Positions 12,654 through 21,038 of a stretch of 21,437 bases of DNA are shown here, piece by piece (positions within the stretch are counted from its first letter, which is position 1; each line of letters starts with the position of its first letter). The stretch lies in NCBI GenBank assembly GCA_964489015.1, contig CAZAXD010000031.1:1-21437 (forward strand). The letters are read 5' to 3'. The DNA is from JAPYWM01 sp964489015 (lineage in GTDB: Bacteria > Bacteroidota > Bacteroidia > SpSt-205). Position numbers and translations under genes: made by a program. Below the pieces are notes generated by a model. It saw only the letters and a list, made by a program, of their open reading frames with translations, was not told where the DNA came from and made no database searches.

Positions 12654-14033
12654 ATGTGGCATAAAAGCATCTTAGAACTCATCGGCCGCACCCCGCTGGT
12701 CGAGCTGCGCGCCGTAACCCGTGGCTTGGCACCCACAGTCTTAGCAAAGGTTGAATACTTCAACCCCGGCCACAGTGTCAAAGACCGCATCGCCCTCAAA
12801 ATGATCGAGGAGGCCGAACGAAACGGCCTCCTCCGACCGGGCGGCACTATCATCGAAGCCACCTCCGGCAATACAGGCATGGGCTTAGCCCTCGTGGCGG
12901 CTGTCAAAGGCTATCGCTGCATCTTCACCGTCCCAGATAAGCAGTCCAAGGAGAAAATCGACGCCTTACGCGCTTTAGGGGCAGAGGTAATCATAACCCC
13001 TACTAATGTGGCACCTGACGACCCCCGCTCCTACTATAGTGTAGCCAAGCGATTAGCCGCTGAAATCCCTAATGCCTTTTACCCCAATCAGTACGACAAC
13101 CTCCACAACCGCGCCGCCCACTACGAGACCACCGGCCCCGAAATCTGGGAGCAAACCGAGGGTCGCATTACGCATTTCGTGGCCGGCATGGGTACGACCG
13201 GTACCATCTGCGGGATCGCGCAGTACCTCAAGCAGCAGAATCCCGAGATTCAAGTCATCGGCGTCGATACGTACGGCTCTCTCTTCCAAAAGCTTCACGA
13301 AACCGGTCAAATAGACCCCCGCGAAATTTATCCCTATCTCACAGAAGGCATCGGCGAAGATATCGTCCCTGGTAATTTGGACTTGGCCCTCATAGACAAG
13401 ATCATCAAGGTGTCGGATCGAGACGGGGCCCTCATGGCACGCAAGCTTGCACGCTATGAAGGGCTTTTCGTGGGATGGTCCTCCGGCTCCGCCGCCTGGG
13501 CAGCCCTCAAAGTCGCTCAAAATCTCTCCCAAAAGGCCCTCATCGTCGTATTACTGCCGGACCATGGTACCCGTTACCTGAATAAAGTCTACAACGATAG
13601 CTGGATGCGGTCCCAGGGCTTTTTGGAGCGAACCTCGGAGCTTACCGTTGGCGATGTACTCCAGCTCAAAGATCGCAAGCTACCTGGCCTCGCTACCGTC
13701 TCACCGGAAGACCCGCTTCGAAAAGCGATAGACCTGATGCAGCGCTATGAAATATCGCAGATTCCCGTGCTGCAGGAGGAGAAGGTATGCGGTCTCTTGA
13801 CGGAGTCTCAGCTAATCGAGGTGCTCATGGACGATCCGCATGCTCGTGAGGCCCCTGCCAAAGCCTACGCCATGGAACCCCCGGCTATTGTCCTGCCCTC
13901 TACCCCCGTGGATATCGTCTCCAAGATGCTAACGCGCCAGATGCCCGCCCTTCTTGTCCAGCTTGAGACCGGCTGGGATATCATCACCCGTTCCGATATC
14001 CTACATGCGTTATTAGAAACCCCATCCGCCTAA
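12654..14033 (+). CDS. Cystathionine beta-synthase (PLP enzyme with CBS pair)
   Basis: Condenses serine and homocysteine to cystathionine; a cysteine-synthase activity cannot be ruled out. The 459-residue protein has a type II PLP fold over residues 1 to about 315: K43 in NPGHSVKDRIA forms the Schiff base, SGNTG (71-75) binds the substrate carboxylate, and GTTGT (180-184) holds the phosphate. A pair of CBS domains fills about 330-457, absent from ordinary CysK, and EGIGEDIVP around 240 fits the CBS subfamily. There is no N-terminal haem segment. The start lies 12 bases after the lipoprotein stop with no Shine-Dalgarno; a weak TAACTTCG seven bases upstream is not convincing as a promoter, so co-transcription is likely. 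The downstream lamin-tail gene begins within its last codons. Confidence 0.88.
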   Translation: MWHKSILELIGRTPLVELRAVTRGLAPTVLAKVEYFNPGHSVKDRIALKMIEEAERNGLLRPGGTIIEATSGNTGMGLALVAAVKGYRCIFTVPDKQSKEKIDALRALGAEVIITPTNVAPDDPRSYYSVAKRLAAEIPNAFYPNQYDNLHNRAAHYETTGPEIWEQTEGRITHFVAGMGTTGTICGIAQYLKQQNPEIQVIGVDTYGSLFQKLHETGQIDPREIYPYLTEGIGEDIVPGNLDLALIDKIIKVSDRDGALMARKLARYEGLFVGWSSGSAAWAALKVAQNLSQKALIVVLLPDHGTRYLNKVYNDSWMRSQGFLERTSELTVGDVLQLKDRKLPGLATVSPEDPLRKAIDLMQRYEISQIPVLQEEKVCGLLTESQLIEVLMDDPHAREAPAKAYAMEPPAIVLPSTPVDIVSKMLTRQMPALLVQLETGWDIITRSDILHALLETPSA

Positions 14034-15172
14034 GCCTCGCCCTTGTTAGTTCGCTTTTACTAGCCCAGAGTCCGACGATCGTTCGTTTCGTTCCCGGACT
14101 TTTTCGGGACAATGACCTTCATCGCCTCGACCTTTATAATCCGTATCCATATCCCATCAGCCTAAGCGGCTGGCTTCTCATCACCCGAGAATACTCGTTT
14201 CAGTTTCCAGAGAAAACTACCATCTCCCCTAAGGGCTACCTAACGCTAGCCAAGCAGCAGGGCGACATTAGCCTAGCCCGACACCCCAACTTCCTAATCC
14301 GATTTCCGGATCCACGACAGGCGGGGCAGTACGCGCTTTTACTCGATGAGAAGGGGCAGCCCCGAACGGGCTTGTATCTCGCACCACTAGCCCAAGTTTT
14401 GTTTCTGCCGGATTCTGGCATCCACATCTCGCATCAGAAGCCTCCGATTCCTTATCAGGTCCCACCCGAAACGGCGCCTGTATGGACATACGTACCATGG
14501 GACCCTGACCCCATTACTGGTGTCGTGCGCATACAAGGGCGCTGGCGCTACACAGTAAGTGACATCGAAAAGGAAAAACGCCTGTACGCGCCGCTAACCT
14601 TCGGCTCCTTATACGTGGAGGCTGAAAGCCTGGGCCTGAGCCTAAGCTGGCAAGTGGAAGTGCGAGACCCTTGTCAAAGCTTTCACTTAGAGCGCTCGGA
14701 GGTAGGCATGCCCTGGCATGTGGTCGCTACCTTTGGATGCCCACCTTTGGGTAGACACGGCTTCCACTACCTCGACACCACGGTGAAGCCTTACCAGGTG
14801 TACGGCTATCGACTTACTTATCGGGGGGAGCCGCCCATTGCCTCTTCGCCGGTTGGCGCGCAGTGGCAACGGCCGCAGCGCCCCTTCCGGCTTAGCGTGC
14901 AACCTGGGCTCGCCCGCCTTTACGTGGCCCAAGGCCAGCGCGTCAAAGTCAAGCTCCTCAACGAACGCTTTGAGGAGATCTTTCGCCTGTACGACGGCTG
15001 GCTCAATGGCGGGATTGAGAATATTTTTGCTTGGGACACGACACAACTGAGCAGCGGCCGCTGGGTCATCGTGTGGACTTCAAAGGGGCGCTACTGGCAC
15101 CTTATCCCTGACGCGGCCGCAAGCGATGCCGATGGATCTGCACCACATTCCACAAAAGCGCAGCCACGGTGA
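14012..15172 (+). CDS. Exported lamin-tail-domain protein without a canonical start codon
   Basis: An open frame runs from a TGA at 13964-13966 to 15172, but the first ATG, GTG or TTG is TTG 14372. The 120 codons before that clearly code: RLSLALVSSLLLAQ is a good signal peptide, and LDLYNPYPYPISLSGWLL followed by FQFPEKTTISPKGYLTL is the core of a lamin tail domain, a small Ig-like fold common in secreted Bacteroidota proteins. The best candidate start is ATT 14012 (giving RNPIR before the hydrophobic part, 386 residues); CTG 13973 is another. Both lie inside the end of the cystathionine beta-synthase gene. The rest is beta-rich, including a fibronectin-like stretch and a C-terminal region near residues 305-365 (RVKVKLLNERFEEIFRLYDG) resembling a FlgD-like domain. 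No clear T9SS domain. The 3' end overlaps folD by 71 bp. Start is uncertain. Confidence 0.72.
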   Translation: MRNPIRLSLALVSSLLLAQSPTIVRFVPGLFRDNDLHRLDLYNPYPYPISLSGWLLITREYSFQFPEKTTISPKGYLTLAKQQGDISLARHPNFLIRFPDPRQAGQYALLLDEKGQPRTGLYLAPLAQVLFLPDSGIHISHQKPPIPYQVPPETAPVWTYVPWDPDPITGVVRIQGRWRYTVSDIEKEKRLYAPLTFGSLYVEAESLGLSLSWQVEVRDPCQSFHLERSEVGMPWHVVATFGCPPLGRHGFHYLDTTVKPYQVYGYRLTYRGEPPIASSPVGAQWQRPQRPFRLSVQPGLARLYVAQGQRVKVKLLNERFEEIFRLYDGWLNGGIENIFAWDTTQLSSGRWVIVWTSKGRYWHLIPDAAASDADGSAPHSTKAQPR

Positions 15173-15950
15173 GCGGCCCAACCCCGCCAGGCACAGGGGT
15201 CATGGCAGCCGCCTGCGTAGCAGCTGCCGGATCTATGTCTCCTATCAGACGTCCCCCTACCCGGTGAATCCCTACATCGATGACGATACTCCCAGGGCGG
15301 ATCGCTTCTGGGCCTAGCCAATGTGGCTTACCGACCGCGCTCACTAGCACATCCGCCTGACGGGTAAAATGAGAGAGGTTGGGCGTCTGCGTATGGCAAA
15401 GGGTAACGGTCGCTTGGCCGTAAGGCGCGTGCCGAGAGAGTAGGATGCTGAGAGGTGTCCCTACCAGCCGCCCCCGCCCCAGGACTACAACATGCTTTCC
15501 CGCTACGGACAGGTCGTAATATCGCAAAAGCTCCACAATCCCCCAGGGTGTGGCGGGCGCCCATTCGGCTCGGCCCTGCGCAAGAAGCCCCAAATTATAA
15601 GGATGGAGGGCATCGGCATCCTTGTGCGGGGGTATAGCATCCAGGACGGCGGCTTCATCCACGCCGGCCGGCAAAGGCAACTGCACAATAAGCGCTGTCA
15701 CCTCGTCATCCGCCCCCAAGCGCCGAACTAGGTCTATAATCGCTTCCGTAGAACTGCCTTCTGCAAGGTGGTACTCCTGCGCCTCGATGCCAGCCCGAGC
15801 GGCCGCCTTTAGCTTATGCGTGACATAAATCCGACTCGGCTCGTGCTCGCCTACGCGAATAATCGCCAAACGCAATGTATGCTTGGCCGCATAGGCGGCT
15901 ACTTCCCCCAAGAGCCGATCGGCCGCTGGCTTTCCCTGTAGTAGTTTCAT
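15102..15950 (-). CDS. folD: Methylenetetrahydrofolate dehydrogenase/cyclohydrolase
   Basis: Interconverts 5,10-methylene- and 10-formyl-tetrahydrofolate in one-carbon metabolism, cytoplasmic. The 282-residue length is normal. Y42 and K46 (YVTHK) are the catalytic pair, Q90 lies in VQLPLP, D113 in KDAD, and the C-terminal signature PVPGGVGPLT is intact. Small deviations are PATPWG for the common PCTPxG, KDADAL for KDxDG, and GRGRLVGTP for GRSxxVGxP at the NADP site. The ATG overlaps the arginine decarboxylase stop as ATGA, which implies translational coupling and a shared transcript. The 3' end overlaps the lamin-tail gene on the other strand by 71 bp. Confidence 0.94.
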   Translation of the reverse strand: MKLLQGKPAADRLLGEVAAYAAKHTLRLAIIRVGEHEPSRIYVTHKLKAAARAGIEAQEYHLAEGSSTEAIIDLVRRLGADDEVTALIVQLPLPAGVDEAAVLDAIPPHKDADALHPYNLGLLAQGRAEWAPATPWGIVELLRYYDLSVAGKHVVVLGRGRLVGTPLSILLSRHAPYGQATVTLCHTQTPNLSHFTRQADVLVSAVGKPHWLGPEAIRPGSIVIDVGIHRVGGRLIGDIDPAAATQAAAMTPVPGGVGPLTVAALLWNVVQIHRHRLRPRQG

Positions 15951-17335
15951 AGGTAGCCTAATATCTTGAGGACTTGCTTGCTATTTTGCTCTTCATACAG
16001 GACCTCAAAGTGGGGGTGCCCGTCCCGCTCCCGCCGAATAAGGATGTGCCGCGGCGTCGGAATGAGACAGTGGTGGATCCCCCCAACGCCACTTAGAGAC
16101 TCCTGATAGGCCCCTGTGTGAAAAAAGCCAATGTACATTTCCTTGCGCGTCTTGGGGAGGAAAAGCACATTGGTATGCGCATCCCGGTAATAAAAATCCT
16201 GTTCATCACAGGTAATCCCACCCAAGATCACGCGCTCGTACTCAGCCCCCCAGTTATTGAGCGGTAGGATGATGTAGCGTTGGCCTAGAGCCCAGATATC
16301 TGGCAAAATCGTCATCAAGCTCCCATCTAAGATGAGCCAAGATTCCTTGTCATTTTGACGCTTGCGCTCCAGAACCTTGAGAAGCACAGCCCCGGACTCA
16401 GCCACGGTATAGCTGCCGAATTCAGACACAATATCGGGCTCTTCGACCCCGTGCTGTTGACAGCCGGCCTTGACCCGCCGCACAATCTCGCCGATGACAT
16501 AGGGATAGTCAAAATCAAAATCCAGCGAATTTCGAAACGGCATCCCCCCCCCGATGTTGAAGTAGCGAAGGGTAGGCGCTTCTTTTTTGAGATCACAATA
16601 AAGCCGAATCATCTTTTCGAGCTCATTCCAGTAATACGGCGTGTCCCGAATGCCCGAGCTAATAAAGAAGTGGAGCATAACCAGTTGGAGGTTGCCGCTA
16701 GGCTTGATGCGATCCAGGTACAAATCGAGTACGTCATCCGCCCGAATCCCTAGCCGGCTGGTATAAACGGGAAAGTCTGGTCGCTCTTCGATCGACACCC
16801 GAATGCCGACTTGCGCAGGGACCTCTAATTCGTTGAGATAGAAATTCACCTCCCGCTTCGTATCCAACACAGGGATAAGGTTTTGAAAGCCATCATGCAG
16901 GAGATCGACGATACGCTGCTGATAGGCCGGCGTCTTATAGCCATTCGAAATGATCATGGTATCTTTCTTGGAGATAAGACCACGCTTCTCAAGAGACTCG
17001 ACGATCTCCATGTCAAAAGCTGAAGAGGTTTCTATATGCACGTCATGCTTCAAGACCTCCTCTAAAATATGCCGAAAATGAGAGCTTTTGGTGCAGTACG
17101 TGTAATGATACTTGCCTTGGTAGTCATACTTAAGGAAGGTATCCTGAAAATAAAGCCGAGCCTGTTGTATTTTCTTTCCGATGATGGGTAAATAGGTCAA
17201 GCGCAGGGGCGTTCCGTAGGTTTCTACGAGCTCGATGAGGTTAATCCCGTGAAAATGCAGCTCATCATCGACGACCTCAAAGCCCTCCTGCGGCCATTCC
17301 ACGCTGAGCTCTAAAAACTCCCTGTAACTTTGCAC
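15947..17335 (-). CDS. Arginine decarboxylase, Bacteroidota alanine-racemase-fold type
   Basis: PLP-dependent decarboxylation of arginine to agmatine, first step to polyamines. The 462-residue protein fits the Bacteroidota enzymes annotated this way and belongs to the fold III group with diaminopimelate decarboxylase. K83 in YTYCTKSSH is the likely PLP lysine; HIETSSAFD, MLHFFISSGIRD, FNIGGGMP and SEFGSYTVAESG are the recognisable conserved blocks, and GFFHTGAYQE sits near the C-terminus. The substrate is inferred from overall similarity; another basic or acidic amino acid is not excluded. GTG 17335 lies four bases after GATATTTG, a one-mismatch -7 box. It is coupled to folD and divergent from the arginase gene. 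Confidence 0.82.
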   Translation of the reverse strand: MQSYREFLELSVEWPQEGFEVVDDELHFHGINLIELVETYGTPLRLTYLPIIGKKIQQARLYFQDTFLKYDYQGKYHYTYCTKSSHFRHILEEVLKHDVHIETSSAFDMEIVESLEKRGLISKKDTMIISNGYKTPAYQQRIVDLLHDGFQNLIPVLDTKREVNFYLNELEVPAQVGIRVSIEERPDFPVYTSRLGIRADDVLDLYLDRIKPSGNLQLVMLHFFISSGIRDTPYYWNELEKMIRLYCDLKKEAPTLRYFNIGGGMPFRNSLDFDFDYPYVIGEIVRRVKAGCQQHGVEEPDIVSEFGSYTVAESGAVLLKVLERKRQNDKESWLILDGSLMTILPDIWALGQRYIILPLNNWGAEYERVILGGITCDEQDFYYRDAHTNVLFLPKTRKEMYIGFFHTGAYQESLSGVGGIHHCLIPTPRHILIRRERDGHPHFEVLYEEQNSKQVLKILGYL

Positions 17336-17339
17336 AATG

Positions 17340-17347
17340 CAAATATC
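17340..17347 (-). promoter_or_regulatory. Probable -7 box of the arginine decarboxylase gene
   Basis: On the minus strand GATATTTG differs from TAnnTTTG only at the first base and is followed by catt and GTG 17335, the usual four-base spacing. Confidence 0.45.
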
Positions 17348-17371
17348 TAATAAAAAACGCTCTCTGTCGTT

Positions 17372-18292
17372 ATGGGGCTAAAAGTGATTGCGATACCCTG
17401 CGACTGGGGGGCTGGCATGCCGGGCGGGGCAGCGGGCGTGGACGGCTGGTATCATGTAGGGCTAGGATACAAGCATTTGGCTTGGCTAGGGGCTGAACAT
17501 CATCGCCTAGCACCCAGCATCCCTCAAGCAGTCTGGACCCAAGACCAGGCACACGTCTATGCCCGTCGCATGGAGTACTGGCAGGCCTTTGCGGAGGAGC
17601 TAGAAGCTCAGCTTGCCCAGTTGTGGAATTCCGAAGCTTCTTACTTATTTCTCACCGGTGATCATAGCTGGAGCGGATGTATCTTGCCTTTTATTCGGCA
17701 AAGGGTTGCGGATTTGCTCGTGCTGTGGATCGATGCCCATGCCGACTTTCATACGCCGGCGACGACACCGTCTGGCAATATACACGGCATGCCGCTGGCC
17801 ATGGTCACAGGACTGAATACCCAGCGCTTTCTCCCCGTTCCTGCTGATACCTGGCGGCGTTGGGAAGCCTGTGTACGTCCTTGCCTCAAGCCAGAGGACC
17901 TTATACTCATTGGGCTTCGGAGCTATGAACCCCCCGAATACGAACTGGTCCAAAGGCATCAGATCCAAACCTTTACCAGCGAATTCATGCACCAGCACGG
18001 TACTTTTCCCATTTTGGAAGCCATCCGGGCCCGTCTCAGGCCCGAAACAGTTCTATATGTCAGCTTTGACGTGGATGTCTGGGATCCCAGCTTTGCGCGG
18101 GGCACCACGTCACCAGCCCCGGGTGGCCTTAGCATCGCTACCGTACGCACGCTGCTGCATGAACTTTTGAGCTGGCCTCAGACCCGCTTTGTAGAGGTGA
18201 CCGAAATCAATCCGCTCCTCGATCAGGGGCACGATACCCTCTTGTACGCTTATGGGACCGTGCGGCCCTTTATTGAGCGCGAGCTGCGCTAA
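17372..18292 (+). CDS. Arginase-family ureohydrolase
   Basis: Binuclear manganese hydrolase, probably splitting arginine to ornithine and urea. Metal ligands are visible as H98 (TGDHSWSG), D121, H123 and D125 (DAHADFH), and D233 and D235 (SFDVDVWDP). SGNIHGMP (134-141) is the arginase form of the substrate loop, where agmatinases usually differ, and EINP occurs near the C-terminus. Length of 306 is typical. GDHS lacks the second Gly of the usual GGDHS. The divergent neighbour makes agmatine, so an agmatinase role would fit the pathway better, but the substrate loop favours arginase. No good -7 box precedes ATG 17372. Confidence 0.82.
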   Translation: MGLKVIAIPCDWGAGMPGGAAGVDGWYHVGLGYKHLAWLGAEHHRLAPSIPQAVWTQDQAHVYARRMEYWQAFAEELEAQLAQLWNSEASYLFLTGDHSWSGCILPFIRQRVADLLVLWIDAHADFHTPATTPSGNIHGMPLAMVTGLNTQRFLPVPADTWRRWEACVRPCLKPEDLILIGLRSYEPPEYELVQRHQIQTFTSEFMHQHGTFPILEAIRARLRPETVLYVSFDVDVWDPSFARGTTSPAPGGLSIATVRTLLHELLSWPQTRFVEVTEINPLLDQGHDTLLYAYGTVRPFIERELR

Positions 18293-18296
18293 CGCC

Positions 18297-18304
18297 TATC
18301 TTTG
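18297..18304 (+). promoter_or_regulatory. -7 box of the lpdA-mtaB operon
   Basis: TATCTTTG is an exact match, with TTG 21 bases upstream as a possible -33 element. Eight bases separate it from ATG 18313, so the leader is at most a few bases long. Confidence 0.6.
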
Positions 18305-18312
18305 CCCATTAG

Positions 18313-19710
18313 ATGGAACGCTTTGACGCCGTCATTATCGGGAGTGGTCCGGGTGGGTACGTAGCTGCTATCCGGGCTGCCCAGCTGGGGTTATCTATAG
18401 CCCTGATCGAACGCTATCCCGCCTTAGGGGGCACCTGTCTCAATGTAGGTTGCATTCCCTCCAAGGCGCTACTGGATTCGTCCGAGCTCTATTTTGAAGC
18501 GCAAAGGCACTTAGCCGACCATGGTATCCAAGTAGGCACCCTGTCGCTCGACTGGGCTAAAATGGTCGCTCGTAAAGATGCCGTCGTACGTCAGACCGTT
18601 AGTGGCGTTGCCTACCTCATGAAAAAGAATAAAATTCAGGTCTATCAGGGGCATGGTCATTTCCGGTCACCTAATGAAGTGCAGGTGGGGGATGGCCCTA
18701 CGTTGTACGGCCGGTATATCATCATTGCCACCGGCTCTAAGCCCAGTTCCCTCCCAGGTCTCTCGATCGACAAAAAGCGGATCATCACGTCGACGGAAGC
18801 CCTGAACCTCCCAGAGGTGCCTAAGCACCTTGTCATCATTGGTGGTGGGGTCATCGGCGTAGAGATGGCTTCGATTTTTGGCCGGTTGGGGGCTAAAGTC
18901 ACCATCGTGGAGTTTCTGGACCGGCTCATTCCAGGCATGGACCAGGATGCCGCCAAAGAATTAGAGAAGATTTTAGCCCAGGACTACGGCGTGCAGTACC
19001 TGCTAGGCCATGCGGCGCAATCTGCCCAGGTCAGGGAGGACCGGGTAGAGGTCCAGGTGCAAGCCCGCGCGACCGGCCAAACGCAAACCTTACAGGCGGA
19101 CTATGTGCTAGTAGCCGTGGGGCGACGCCCCTACACCGAAGGGCTAGACCTAGAAAAGGCCGGCCTGAGCACCGATGAGCGCGGGCGCATTCCCGTGAAT
19201 GATCACCTGCAAACCGCTGTACCCCACATTTACGCCATTGGGGACGTTATTAGGGGCCCGATGCTCGCCCACAAAGCTTCCGAGGATGGCGTCTATGTAG
19301 CCGAGCTCTTGGCAGGCCGAAAGCCGCACCTCGACTATCGCCTCGTGCCGTCTGTGGTTTATGTATGGCCCGAAGTCGCTGGCGTCGGCTATACCCAAGA
19401 AGAGCTCCAGAAGGCAGGCCGACCTCACCGCATAGGCTCCTTCCCCTATCGGGCGTCAGGACGAGCTCGGGCCGCCCATGAAACCCGCGGCTTTATCAAG
19501 GTTATCACCGATGCCAAAACGGATATGCTGCTTGGCATGCACGTCATAGGCCCTCGGGCGGCTGACCTCATCGCCGTCGGCGTGGCGGGCTTAGCCTATG
19601 GCGCCTCCGGCGAGGATTTATTCCGCCTACCGCTGGCGCATCCCACTTTTAGCGAGGCTATCAAGGAAGCGGCTTTAGCTGCCTCCGAAGGTCAACCCCT
19701 TCACCTCTAA
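18313..19710 (+). CDS. lpdA: Dihydrolipoyl dehydrogenase
   Basis: FAD flavoprotein that reoxidises lipoamide in 2-oxoacid dehydrogenase complexes or the glycine cleavage system, passing electrons to NAD. The 465 residues show the FAD-binding GSGPGG (10-15), the redox-active disulfide C42/C47 in GGTCLNVGCIPSK, the NAD-binding GGGVIGVE (177-184), the GD of YAIGDV, and the C-terminal H443-x4-E448 pair in HPTFSE. No complex E1 or E2 gene lies in the window, so the partner is unknown. The stop overlaps the mtaB start by one base (TAATG), which implies one operon. Confidence 0.95.
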   Translation: MERFDAVIIGSGPGGYVAAIRAAQLGLSIALIERYPALGGTCLNVGCIPSKALLDSSELYFEAQRHLADHGIQVGTLSLDWAKMVARKDAVVRQTVSGVAYLMKKNKIQVYQGHGHFRSPNEVQVGDGPTLYGRYIIIATGSKPSSLPGLSIDKKRIITSTEALNLPEVPKHLVIIGGGVIGVEMASIFGRLGAKVTIVEFLDRLIPGMDQDAAKELEKILAQDYGVQYLLGHAAQSAQVREDRVEVQVQARATGQTQTLQADYVLVAVGRRPYTEGLDLEKAGLSTDERGRIPVNDHLQTAVPHIYAIGDVIRGPMLAHKASEDGVYVAELLAGRKPHLDYRLVPSVVYVWPEVAGVGYTQEELQKAGRPHRIGSFPYRASGRARAAHETRGFIKVITDAKTDMLLGMHVIGPRAADLIAVGVAGLAYGASGEDLFRLPLAHPTFSEAIKEAALAASEGQPLHL

Positions 19711-20993
19711 TGGCCCGGGTAGCTTTACATACCCTCGGCTGTAAGCTCAACTTCGCCGAAACGGCTACCATCGCTCAAGCCCTCTCTCGGGCCGGGCACA
19801 CCATCACGGATTGGGATACACCGGCGGATATCTACATCCTCAATACTTGCACCGTCACCCACCAGGCCGAGCGAAAAGCGCATAAGCTCCTGCGCCAAGC
19901 CATGCGCCAGGCCCCGCAAGCCGCTATCCTCGTCACCGGCTGCTACGCCCAGGTCAACCCCGCTGCCTTTGAAAGCTATTCCACCGTCCAAGCCATCGTG
20001 CCTAACAAAGAAAAATTTACCATCGCACAGCGGGTTCAGCAGATCCTAGGTCAAGCGGCACCCCCCGCGCCTCAGGTCACGGACTGGACCTTTTTCCATA
20101 GTACTTCCGGCGAGGGACGCACCCGAGCCTTTCTCAAAGTGCAAGACGGCTGCGACTACAAATGCAGCTTTTGCCTGGTACCCCAGGCGCGAGGCCCTAG
20201 CCGCAGCGCTGCCCCCGAGCTGATTTTACAGGAAGCCCGGCGCCTAGCTGAGAGCGGCTTTCTGGAAATCGTCCTCACGGGCATCAACCTCGGGGACTAC
20301 GGTAAGCCACATGGCTATTCCTTTTTGGAACTGCTTCGTCAGTTAGAAGCGCAACTTCCTCCTACCGTGCGGCGGCTGCGCCTCTCTTCTATCGAGCCGA
20401 ATCTCCTTTCCGATGCTATCTTGGACTTTATCGCCGATCATCCGCGCTGGGCGCCGCATTTTCATCTACCTCTGCAAAGCGCGAGCGACGAGATCCTCGC
20501 TAAGATGCGGCGCCGCTATCGCCGACGCCACTATGAGAAGCGTATCGGGTCTATTCGCCAGCGCTTTCCGCGTGCGGGCATCGGCGTGGACGTCATTGTA
20601 GGCTTTCCGGGCGAGACGAAGGTCCATTTTGACGAGACGCGCCGGTTTTTGGCCGATTTGCCCATCAGCTACCTGCACGTCTTTCCCTACAGCGAGCGGC
20701 CGGGCACCTTGGCGGCTACGTACCCAGACCAGGTCCCGTGGCCAGAACGCCTGGAGCGTAGTGGGATCCTACGCGAGCTCTCCCTGCGCAAAAAAGCCGC
20801 CTTTGCCGAAAGCTGCCGGGGCCTAACCCTTCACCTACTCTTGGAAACTGCTTACGAGGGGCTAACCGAAAATTACTTACGGCTCACCTTGGTAGAAGGT
20901 ACTGACGCAACCTACATTCCTGCGCAGGTCGATACCGTTTACATCGGTGAAGACGAGGTACAAATTACCGCGCAGCCCCTTGCCTTTGCCTAA
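19710..20993 (+). CDS. mtaB: tRNA t6A37 methylthiotransferase MtaB
   Basis: Radical-SAM enzyme that adds a methylthio group to N6-threonylcarbamoyladenosine at position 37 of tRNAs reading ANN codons. The N-terminal MTTase domain has C11 (TLGCKLN), C47 (NTCTVT) and C78 (GCYAQ) for one cluster. The radical-SAM motif is C148, C152 and C155 (GCDYKCSFC). A C-terminal TRAM-like region begins around 360. The opening TLGCKLNFAE and the 427-residue length separate it from MiaB and RimO. Translationally coupled to lpdA, a pairing without an obvious functional link. Confidence 0.94.
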   Translation: MARVALHTLGCKLNFAETATIAQALSRAGHTITDWDTPADIYILNTCTVTHQAERKAHKLLRQAMRQAPQAAILVTGCYAQVNPAAFESYSTVQAIVPNKEKFTIAQRVQQILGQAAPPAPQVTDWTFFHSTSGEGRTRAFLKVQDGCDYKCSFCLVPQARGPSRSAAPELILQEARRLAESGFLEIVLTGINLGDYGKPHGYSFLELLRQLEAQLPPTVRRLRLSSIEPNLLSDAILDFIADHPRWAPHFHLPLQSASDEILAKMRRRYRRRHYEKRIGSIRQRFPRAGIGVDVIVGFPGETKVHFDETRRFLADLPISYLHVFPYSERPGTLAATYPDQVPWPERLERSGILRELSLRKKAAFAESCRGLTLHLLLETAYEGLTENYLRLTLVEGTDATYIPAQVDTVYIGEDEVQITAQPLAFA

Positions 20994-21028
20994 GCTACTG
21001 GACGGCCTTAAGTGATTGGCGCAGTAGC
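20994..21028. terminator. Short hairpin between convergent genes
   Basis: Perfect 7-bp arms GCTACTG (20994-21000) and CAGTAGC (21022-21028) around a 21-base loop lie directly after the mtaB stop and 10 bases from the stop of the opposing gene. No U tract follows, so a terminator role is tentative. Confidence 0.35.
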
Positions 21029-21038
21029 CGAGAAAGGC

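Noticed and set aside
12157..12675. 172-codon plus-strand frame overlapping the Trp-rich lipoprotein
   Set aside because: Ala/Gly/Pro-rich shadow of the lipoprotein's GC-biased codons; no signal or domain, and it runs into the next gene.
13053..13532. 159-codon minus-strand frame inside the cystathionine beta-synthase gene
   Set aside because: Antisense shadow of a strongly conserved enzyme; no start signal or recognisable sequence.
14012..15172. T9SS sorting domain at the end of the lamin-tail protein
   Set aside because: The C-terminus has a FlgD-like stretch but then a polar Ala/Ser/Asp tail without the conserved Gly-Tyr turn and closing strand.
16355..16753. 132-codon plus-strand frame inside the arginine decarboxylase gene
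   Set aside because: Antisense shadow; no promoter box, no family resemblance.
17359..17371. -7 box for the arginase gene
   Set aside because: The best candidate, GCTCTCTG, misses three of six consensus bases; not supportable.
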